64,000 bases of DNA from Hippopus hippopus. Taxonomy: Eukaryota > Mollusca > Bivalvia > Cardiida > Cardiidae. A program made the translations under genes and the position numbers. Positions 56,739-64,000 of the stretch are shown piece by piece. A model generated the notes under the pieces. The model was not told the origin of the DNA, ran no database searches, and was given only the letters and a program-made list of their open reading frames with translations. The DNA lies in contig OX328098.1 of assembly GCA_946811185.2 (NCBI GenBank), forward strand, positions 43,711,650 to 43,775,649. The letters are read 5' to 3'. The stretch's first letter is position 1. Every line of letters starts with the position of its first letter.

Positions 56739-57660
56739 AGAGGGCCATGATGGCCCTGTATGACTCCAGTGCCTGACAGTGACATCAATGAGCCATACAT
56801 ATAATTGGCACAGAGACATAAAACCTGTAACATGCAAAGATGTTAATGAATAAAAGGACTTCCACTCAAGGACCATTCATATCAAATGTCACTGACCTCT
56901 AAAGATTTCCAAGAATTTTGTAATAGAAAATTATTATCTTTGGCAACAATGGTAAAGAATCGGAAGAAACACTGTCTCCTGCTGAATATTATACAAGATT
57001 TCTGGAACTTTAGTATCGAAAAAATATTTACTCTATGGCATGAATGGTAACGTTTTGGAACAAACAATAGTATGTTATAAACCTCACTTCAAGTTGAATA
57101 TTCAGTTCATCTGAGCATAAACATCAAAAAAAAATTATTATTACTGAAAACTCAACATTTGCTATCAAAAAAACTTGAATACACCACACCAGCTGTGTTA
57201 AAGTGCAGTTTAATAATCAGAGGAGATAAACATTACCAACCTACATTGTATCTGTGATGAGTAAACCGGAGTTATATACCTTGACCAGTAAAATAAGCTT
57301 AGCTCAAATGGCTTGTTATGGACTATATGGCAGAGCCCACAGCAGCCATTTTCTTTGTCAGATCAAAATTATATAAAGAAACCTCAAAGAAGCCCACTTT
57401 AGGATCGTTTATGCCAATTAGTGTAGGATTCCAACATGTGGTTTTAGAGAGAAAGATTTATAAGGGTTTTCATTCTTTTTTCCAGTTTTGTTGCCATAGC
57501 AATGAGAGTTTTTGATGGAATCAAATCCTTTCAAGAACTTCTGAGGAGTACAATAGCACGAACATTTCTGTGGAGTTTGGTCAAAATTGGATGAGCAGTT
57601 CCAGATATGTTACAAGGCCATGACATTATAAGCTTAATGGCTTTCGACCAATGGAGCTAA
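56739..57660 (+). mobile_element. Diverged Helitron-like element B11
   Basis: It opens AAGAGGGCCATGATGGCCCTG and ends TAATGGCTTTCGACCAATGGAGCTAA, a degraded stem. The interior shares TTTTGTTGCCATAGCAATGAGAG with other family B members. No tandem core is left. Confidence 0.6.
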
Positions 57661-57675
57661 AAACAGGATGGTTTG

Positions 57676-58966
57676 TTAACCCTTTTCCACGCAATCTGGA
57701 GTTTTAACTACAACAGAAGAAAAAACTTTGGAAAAATTGTGGGAAAAGGAGGTAACGGTGGCAACTAGCACTTCCCCCTTTTCTCACATTGTTTTTTACC
57801 TTATCAAAGACAGAAGTCATCATTTGAGCCACATTTTGTCGTCTACAAATGTTTTCCATTAGGACAAGAGTCTAAGATTTTGTTGTTTTGGGAAGAGTTT
57901 AAGGATTTAAAAACCATCTCCTGCATTGATGCGAAAACTCACATAATTTTGTGTTAGTTAAAAGACATCACGCTAAATTATATAGGACAAAATTTCCTTG
58001 TTACTAGCCTTTGTGTTTGTGACGGGGAATTTGAAACTTGCCTGAAGTAAAATTACACAGAGAAACATCTAAAGCCTCTTTTGTTCAGTCCCTTTCTTTT
58101 AGTCTTAGAGACTTTCTCTTTTTTTGTGACTTAATTCAATTTTTTCTTTAATGAAGAAAAAATCTGTGTTTTTTTAGCTGTTTAACTCTTTACCGCACTA
58201 TCCCCAGTTTTGACATCCCTGGGAAAAAAGGCATTTGAAAACACTGTGGTGAAAAGATAAAATATTGGTAGCCACATTTAATTTGTTGTCTGCAAATGCT
58301 TTAAATTTGGACAAGTCTAAGTTTTGCTTGTTTGGTAAAACCCCTTTACCAGACAACAAAATTTTAGTCTCACTGACTGCATTTACAGATGACAAATCAA
58401 ACATGGTTCACATGATGGGATTTAGCTTTGAAAGGGAAGGGAGAAAATACTGGTTACCGCAAATTTTCTCCATCTCCCATGACGTTTTCAAAAGTTATCT
58501 TTCTAGAGGTGATTAAAACACAGGATTGTTTGTTCCCGAATGTTTTTCAAAGGCATTCTTCATCAGGGTTGATAAAAAAATTTGGTTTGTTTTGTGAAGG
58601 GCTAACTGGCCTACTTCCCTACCAGTACAAACACTAAGCTATTCTGAGACACATAATAAAGTAAAAACCCTAATAAATAAAATGGACATTTTCTGAGCAA
58701 AGTGAAAAGACCCAAATGTTGCAATTCCAAGTGTTTTTTAACCCTTTACCAAACAATCCAGGGTTTTAATGACCCTTTGAAAGAAGCCTTTTGAAAACAT
58801 TGTGGAAAAAGGAGAAAATGCTGGTAACCAGCATTTTCTCCTTTTTCCACAATGTTTTCTACTCTATGAAGGACAAATTCCAGCATCTGAGCCATCTTTA
58901 ATTTGTTGTCTGCAAATGCTTTCAATTTGGACCAGTCTAAATTTCTGTCGTCTGTTAATGAGTTAA
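57676..58966. mobile_element. MITE family A, four copies
   Basis: 57676-57902 (plus, eroded stem), 58182-58340 (plus, lacks the right half of the stem), 58340-58604 (minus, diverged) and 58738-58966 (plus, TTAA both ends, near-perfect stem). Confidence 0.7.
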
Positions 58967-59354
58967 ACCAAAATATCTAAAGGCACAGCCAACAGTGTAG
59001 ATCCAAGGTCAAATTACACCTATGCAGTCTGATCTTTTGAAACTCTGTGGAAAGCCAACCAAGGTAGTGAAAGGCGCTTTACAGGTTATTGTCAGCATAA
59101 TGGTTTTAATTCTGTCATCTGGTAAAGAGTTAGGGGATGTTTTGATACACCAGGAAATCCAATATACTATGCTAAGAATGTAGACAGAAGCACCCGGCAC
59201 ATCTAGGTATCTCTATGCTTGTAGTCTGATTTTGGTCTGCACTCTTCCTCTACCAGTACACTAAACACCAAAATTTTTGACTTGCTGGCATATCTAAGGC
59301 ATTTTGCACAAGATAAACTAAATCTGGCTCAACTTATGGTTGACTGATAGATCA

Positions 59355-59650
59355 TTTTGTGTTTAACGCCATTTTCAACATTATTTCAGTTATATCGCGG
59401 CGCCCAGTGCACCTATCCATGCTTCCCTGGAGTTTTTACCAGTACTCCGCACAATATTCTTTCCAAACCACTGGCTGCTTTCCCACATAACCATCGTCAA
59501 GACAATGGTCAGCAGCGAGAGAGGAATAAATCCTGTTGCAATGACTATCATCAATCCTTGGAAAGAAATTGGCCAAGCCAGGAATCGAACCTGCGACCCC
59601 TTGTTCTCAAGTCATGTACTCTACTGACTGAACTACCGGGGCTCGGCAGG
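59355..59650 (-). mobile_element. tRNA-derived SINE (minus), intact-looking
   Basis: Reverse complement of the SINE type at 20820-21127: GAACTACCGGGGC (A box in reverse), GGAATCGAACCTGCGACC (B box in reverse), CCACTGGCTGCTTTCCCACA, CCATCGTCAAGACAATGG and the tail GTGTTTAACGCCATTTTCAAC. Confidence 0.8.
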
Positions 59651-59713
59651 TTACTAGGAATTTCCTCCCTTCCCATCAACGTTTGGAAAAGTCATCTTCA
59701 TCAGAATCATCAA

Positions 59714-59755
59714 TAAGAGGGCCATGATGGCCACATATTGCTCCACTGCCTTACA
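59714..59755 (+). mobile_element. 5' end fragment of a Helitron-like element
   Basis: AAGAGGGCCATGATGGCC then ATATTGCTCCACTGCC is the family B 5' terminus. No matching body follows; a MITE begins at 59790. Confidence 0.5.
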
Positions 59756-59789
59756 AACATGCAATACAAGTAGCTGTCATCTACAGTCA

Positions 59790-60559
59790 TTAGCCCTTTA
59801 CCACACAATCCTGACTTTTAAGAACCCTGACAAAGAAGCCTTTTGAAAACACTGTGGGAAAAGGAGAAAATGCTGGTTACCAGCATTTTCTCTTTTTCCC
59901 ACAATGTTTTTTATACTTCCTAAAACAAATTTTATTTTTCAGTCACATTAATGTTGTTGCCTGCAAATGCTCTCAATTTGGACTAGTCTAAATTTTTTTG
60001 TTTGGTAAAGAGTCAAATTCTGAGAAATCTGTTTTTTAATATAATATTATAGGTAGTGAAAGGCACCATTAGGGTTAACAAAACCTTTTTGTCCCACAAA
60101 GGGTTCAGTGTAGGTATATCCTATTTTAACTTTTTACCAAGCAACAAAATGTTTTACCAAGCAACAAAATGTTTGACTTCTCCAAATCCAAAGTCTTTGC
60201 AGTCAACAAATCAAATGTAGCTAAAATTATGGGAATTTAAAAAAACAGTACAAAACATTGTGGTAAAAGGAGAAATGCTGTTTCTTCCTTCAAAAGCTTC
60301 CTCCCTCAGCTTCTTTAAAACTGGGAATTGTTTGGTTAACCCTTTACCAAACAATCCCTGGTTTTTATGACCCAGAGGAAGAAGCCTTCTGAAAACATTG
60401 TGGGAAAAGGAGAAAATGCTGGTAACCAGCATTTTCTCCTTTTCCCACAATGTTTTCTACTCTTCTAAAATCAATTTTCAATTTTTGAGTCATGTTTGTC
60501 GTCTGCAAATGCTTTCAATTTGGACCAGTCTAAAATTTTGTCGTGTGGTAAAGAGTTAA
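59790..60559. mobile_element. MITE family A, three copies, two sharing TTAA in inverted orientation
   Basis: 59790-60015 (plus), 60126-60339 (minus; starts with a local duplication of TTTTACCAAGCAACAAAATG) and 60336-60559 (plus), joined at the TTAA 60336-60339. Confidence 0.75.
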
Positions 60560-60609
60560 GGTTAATCAGATTATGTCTCAGCCAGTAAGATGGGCTAGTC
60601 TTGGGGCTT

Positions 60610-60930
60610 AGTATTAACAACAGCACCACATGCAGGTGCCAACGCTCGGCTACAGTTGCTTGATTTATAGTGAAAATTCAAAGTCAAAAAAGGGGCAAAC
60701 TTGTGTCAAAAATACTTTGATAATTACCTACCCTTTGTTGTATGGGTTTCCCCTCTTGATAGTGAATAACTTGTACAAGTTTGAAGTAAATATTTTCAGT
60801 AATTGTAGAGATATATAAAATGTCAAAGTTTTTTAAACTGTCAAAGTTTTAGCATGATGACACAGATGATGACGCCAGGGCTACAAAAATACCTGGATAT
60901 TTCCTTCGAAAACTGCTGCGCTAAAAATAA
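60610..60930 (+). repeat. Dispersed repeat family E, copy 3
   Basis: GCACCACATGCAGGTGCCAA, TTGTATGGGTTTCCCC, GTTTGAAGTAAATATTTTCAG and GATGATGACGCCAGGGC in order. A 20-base local duplication AAATGTCAAAGTTTT / AACTGTCAAAGTTTT is inside. Confidence 0.65.
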
Positions 60931-61112
60931 GTTTAAAACATAGTGAGAGTACCACCCATTGTCTATTCTAAGAATTCAGAATTGGAATGGACTGGTTATA
61001 AAAAACATGTTCCAAATCAAGCATTCATGGGCATTCAATCCCCCATTCTGTTTTTTTCCGAGATCAATACTGATAACTTTCATCATAACTGACATTTGTT
61101 TTATCCAGTAAA

Positions 61113-61986
61113 TCTTTTTTACCCTTTACCAAACAAATCCCCTGTTTCCATGATCCCTAAGAAAGAAAGCTTTAGAAAACATTGCAAAAAAGGAGAAAAA
61201 TACTGGTAACAATCTTTGCTCTTTTTCCTACTCTTGTTTTCTACCCTATAAAAGACAACTCAGATCATATTTGACAAACTAAATGATTATGTCATCTGCA
61301 AATGCTGTAAATTTTGACAAGTCTAAAATTTTTGTCATCTGATAAAGAATAAACTCTTTACCACACATCAGTATCTTAGACTGGTCCATACTGAATGCAT
61401 TTGCAGATGACAAATTAACTCTTTACCAAACGACAAAATTTCAGACAAGTCCAAATTGAAAGCATTTGCAGACGACAAAATAAAGGTGACTCCAAAAATT
61501 GAAACTTGACTTTGGAAGAGTAGAAAACATTGTGGAAAAAGGAGAAAATGCTGGTTACCAGCATTTTCTCCTTTTCCCACAGTGTTTTCAGAAGGCTTCT
61601 TCCTCGGGGTCGTTAAAACCAGGGATTGTTTGGTAAAGGGTTAAATGTGGCTCAAAGTACTGGAATTATTTCTGAAAGGTTCGAAAACATTTCGAGAAAA
61701 GGAGAAAATGCTGGTTATATTATCATTTTCTTCTTTTCCCGCAATTCTTTCTAAAGTCTAATTTCCTAGGGTTGTGTAGTAATGGCTTAAATCTTTACCA
61801 AACAAAAATTTTCAGACTTACAGACAACAACATAACTGTTACGTAATTTGTTTGTGAAAGGGAGCATACATTGTGAGAAAAGGAGGAAATACTGGTTTCC
61901 AGCATTTTCTTCTTTTCCCACAATGTTTTCAAAAGTCTATTTATCCTGGGTCTTTAAATCTCCAGATTTGTGAGGTGATGGCTTAA
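61113..61986. mobile_element. MITE family A cluster next to the first exon in window
   Basis: 61113-61350 (plus, old), 61415-61644 (minus, intact), 61641-61793 (partial, shares TTAA with the last) and 61790-61986 (minus). The last ends GGTGATGGCTTAA 18 bp from the last base of exon 62005-62200. Confidence 0.7.
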
Positions 61987-62004
61987 AGAACACAAAAAGC
62001 ATAC

Positions 62005-62200
62005 CTTTCCCAACAGTAAGAGTAATGGTGCTGCCCCCTTGCGTTTCTGAGAATGATGTGATGATGTCCTGATGTTTGCTGGAAACTTGGGAAAGCAGCG
62101 ATGACTTTTCATGGGGCAGTATACTCTCTTTTCTGTGAGATACAAACTGTCCAGCTTTGATCCGCTTTTTCACAAACTTAAGTCGAGACCTTCGGTTAAT
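62005..62200 (-). CDS. TGFBR3: Betaglycan/endoglin-like co-receptor, exon (orphan domain, first exon in window)
   Basis: First of 13 minus-strand exons of a betaglycan-type TGF-beta co-receptor (type III receptor), a membrane proteoglycan that presents ligand to the signalling receptors. The acceptor is CTACTTTCAG at 62201-62210 and the donor is GTATGC from 62004. It encodes residues 1-65 of the partial protein plus one base. The stretch LPHEKSSLLSQV...ITLTVGK aligns by eye with the vertebrate betaglycan orphan-domain stretch that contains FPHGNEHLL and ends IYIKVGE. The final single base joins exon 29089-29242 as GCT (Ala), across a 32.8-kb intron. Signal peptide and earlier orphan-domain exons must lie above 64000. 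The phase-0 start is supported because all 13 exons sum to 2070 nt (690 codons). Confidence 0.82.
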
Positions 62201-62586
62201 CTGAAAGTAGAAAAGAATGGTATAAGTTGTGATGTGAGGTAATCAATTAGAATTGTGTCAAAGTCTTAAGGACCTGGGTACAATCCTTACATTCAAACGT
62301 CTCAAATGATTGTTAGTTCAAGTTTGAAGTAAATATCTTCAAGAGATCCAAACACTGCAGTTACAAGTTTAGTCTGTGTTTATGAAGATCTCATCCAAGA
62401 TTCTAAATTGAATTCTCAGGCTGAATCTAAATTTTGAAAGCAAGACAATTTCTGATTGGAAGTGGTTTATCCAAATCAGAAATTATGTTACTTACAAAAT
62501 TAAGAAAAATATTAAGCAACTGGTTTAGCCAAACAGAAATTGTGTGTCATGTAAATTTAGAAAAATTCTGAGAATCCAAGATGAAG

Positions 62587-62876
62587 AGTTGATTGGTTGA
62601 TTGATTGGTTGATTGGTTGATTGATTGATCAATTGATTGATTGATTGACTGATTGATTGATTGGTGTTTTGTGGCGCTTTCAGTATTATTTCAGTCATAT
62701 CTCGGTGACAGCTCACATATTCATGTATTTCCTGGGTTTCACCAGTACTAGGCTAGGGCTCTGAAGTGTCTTGCCCAAGGACACTCCAAGGTAAAATCCA
62801 GAGAATCCAGTGAGGCTCAAACCTGGGGCCTCCGGGTCACTAAACCTACACTTTCCCACTGAGCCACGCAGGACCC
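62587..62876 (-). mobile_element. SINE (minus) with TTGA/TTGG microsatellite tail
   Basis: A GATTGATTGG-type run (62587-62665) joins GTGTTTTGTGGCGCTTTCAG, GTATTATTTCAGTCATATC, CTCTGAAGTGTCTTGCCCAAG and the tRNA-like head in reverse GGGGCCTCCGGGTCAC..CCCACTGAGCCACGCAGG. The microsatellite is the SINE's expanded 3' tail. Confidence 0.75.
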
Positions 62877-63342
62877 CTAATAGAGTAATAGGGCCATTAT
62901 AATAATGATCAAAGACCACACATTATAAGCAAACTGATCCTGATCTGTACATATCTTCCACAGCTATTAGATATTGTTATTCCCATTCTAAGATATAATA
63001 GTCTGTAAATTAATGGAAACATACAGGTTTATGGGCCTATCCTATCAGCAGGGCTAAAGATCAAAGAGAAGTGCTACAAAAATTTTTGAAAAACACACAA
63101 CTTGTTAGGATCAAAATGTACTGGTTCCCCTAATAACTACACAGGAGACTTTTTAACTCTTTCGCTGCCAAGTAAACAAATTCAGTACTTTTTGGGGGCT
63201 AAAAGAGGAGGTAAAGTAGATTTCCAATGCAACTGTAGATGATTTTAGTACTGGTTCAGCTTTAGTAGAGGATGGTGTAAATCCAAGATCAGACTGGGTG
63301 TTCTGTGTAGTCAGTTTGATGTAAGCAATCTGCAAAACTATT

Positions 63343-63555
63343 TTAACCCTTTAGACGCCGAATAAACCCAAAATATACTTGGAGTATAGAAGTAACAGTC
63401 AAATAATCACAATTTCAAGGCTGCTCTACACTGGAGCGTTTCAGCAAAGTGGACAGTGTAGATCAAAGATCTGGCTGAACTTTTTGTGCAGCCTGATCTT
63501 GAAATACACTGGCTGCAAAGGCAACTATAGTTGTGAAAGGCGCTTTAAGGGTTAG
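63343..63555. repeat. Family H element, clear copy
   Basis: TTAACCCTTTAGACGCC to GGCGCTTTAAGGGTTA as inverted ends. The inner pair GGACAGTGTAGATCAAAGATC and GCAGCCTGATCTTGAAATAC is a second inverted repeat. A related half copy is at 63160-63340. Confidence 0.65.
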
Positions 63556-64000
63556 CTCTAAACGCTCTGAATTAATGAATTCGATTTCTTCAGTTAGGAA
63601 AAACAGCCCTACTTCAAGGTCGTTTCCACCAGAATACACAACAAAGTAGTGCAAAATGTAGATCAAATTTCATTTTTTGAGTCAATTTCTTGTCTGCAAT
63701 TGCTTTTAATTTGAACCAGTTTAAAATTTTAAATTGCGTTTAAGTAGCAAAAAGTAGCTGCCAAAAGTAAACTAAGAGGGTGTTACAATGAATTTGAATT
63801 CAAATAATACCATTTAAAAGTATGGAAATTAACGTAAAGATGACAATGTTAGTCACTGGCAGAAAAATTAATTCCAAAAATAGGTTAAAAGTTGCTAGGT
63901 CACTCTATCTTTTGATTACTATTTGCCTGATTATACGAGTAAAATTAAGTTTTCTGCCTGCAACTACCACTTAGACCACACAATTACAGGTTGTCATCTT

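Larger units (their letters stand above)
10082..62200 (-). other. TGFBR3: Betaglycan-like gene span (13 exons in window, 5' end outside)
   Basis: Transcription runs from above 64000 to below 10082. The 13 exons total 2070 nt and yield 689 residues in one uninterrupted frame; each junction was checked for phase. With the missing N-terminal part, the full protein would approach the vertebrate length of about 850. The order of features (orphan domain, pre-ZP disulfide region, Ser-Gly acidic linker, ZP-N, ZP-C, single helix, short Ser/Thr tail) is that of betaglycan. Endoglin is the paralogous alternative, but the helix and the Ser-Gly linker favour betaglycan. An invertebrate copy may predate the vertebrate split of the two. 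Introns are filled with MITEs, SINEs and Helitron-like repeats. Confidence 0.88.
62201..64000. other. Upstream intron of the betaglycan-like gene, no exon found
   Basis: Apart from the SINE and family H copies, no exon with a phase-0 donor was found, so the preceding exon is probably beyond the window edge. Confidence 0.5.

Noticed and set aside
59357..59716. 119-codon plus-strand ORF, the longest kind in this part
   Set aside because: It lies across an antisense SINE and includes its tRNA-like head; no protein family recognised.
10082..62200. Endoglin as the identity of gene 1
   Set aside because: Same family and not fully excluded, but the helix sequence and the Ser-Gly acidic linker fit betaglycan better.
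63463..63666. Minus-strand ORF (YSGGNDLEVGLFFLTEEIEF) as the missing upstream betaglycan exon
   Set aside because: It overlaps a family H repeat, lacks a good acceptor or donor, and has no phase-0 end that would join 62200.

Overview
This window is AT-rich animal nuclear DNA, most likely from a bivalve mollusc. It has GT-AG introns, no prokaryotic gene structure, many tRNA-derived SINEs, and dense non-autonomous DNA repeats of types common in clam-like genomes. The assignment rests on recognition of gene and repeat families by reading; no search was run.

Gene 1 (minus strand, 62200 down to 10082) is the 3' two-thirds or more of a betaglycan/endoglin-family TGF-beta co-receptor (TGFBR3-like). 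Thirteen exons were reconstructed by eye. Their lengths sum to 2070 nt, the reading frame is continuous across every junction, and they encode 689 residues plus a stop. The layout is C-terminal orphan-domain region, acidic linker with Ser-Gly dipeptides (candidate glycosaminoglycan sites), ZP module, transmembrane helix and a 39-residue cytoplasmic tail. The signal peptide and first part of the orphan domain lie beyond position 64000.

Gene 2 (minus strand, 44519 to 41071, with a possible promoter and 5' exon near 56000) is nested in the 32.8-kb intron of gene 1 (62004 to 29243), on the same strand. Its four recognised 3' exons encode the C-terminal end of a tyrosine-recombinase-like fold (an LGH motif, then a candidate nucleophile Tyr nine residues on), an acidic linker, a basic patch and a Myb/SANT-like domain. 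It looks like a domesticated Crypton-type recombinase gene. Its 5' coding exons were not found.

Almost everything else is repetitive. (A) A palindromic MITE of about 225 bp, bounded by TTAA and CCCTTTACCA-type termini, has roughly 50-60 full or partial copies. Pairs often share one TTAA, and copies lie within about 50 bp of most gene 1 exons. (B) Helitron/Helentron-like elements open with a short hairpin (AAGAGGGCC..), carry internal tandem repeats and end in hairpin + CTAA. (C) tRNA-derived SINEs. (D, E, H) Other medium-length repeats. (F) A minisatellite of about 96 bp at 45.0-48.5 kb with a higher-order unit of about 200 bp. (G) A tandem block at 48.6-49.7 kb. There is also a 1582-bp hAT-type element with a 7-bp target duplication at 53980-55561. 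The region 1-10081 is downstream of gene 1 (3' UTR of unknown length plus repeats) and holds no recognisable coding gene.

Most unusual points: the nested recombinase gene; a partial tandem copy of one betaglycan exon that keeps a usable-looking acceptor but would cause a stop; the crowding of palindromic MITEs against exons, including one exon bracketed by inverted copies; and a 207-bp inverted repeat starting 11 bases past a splice donor.
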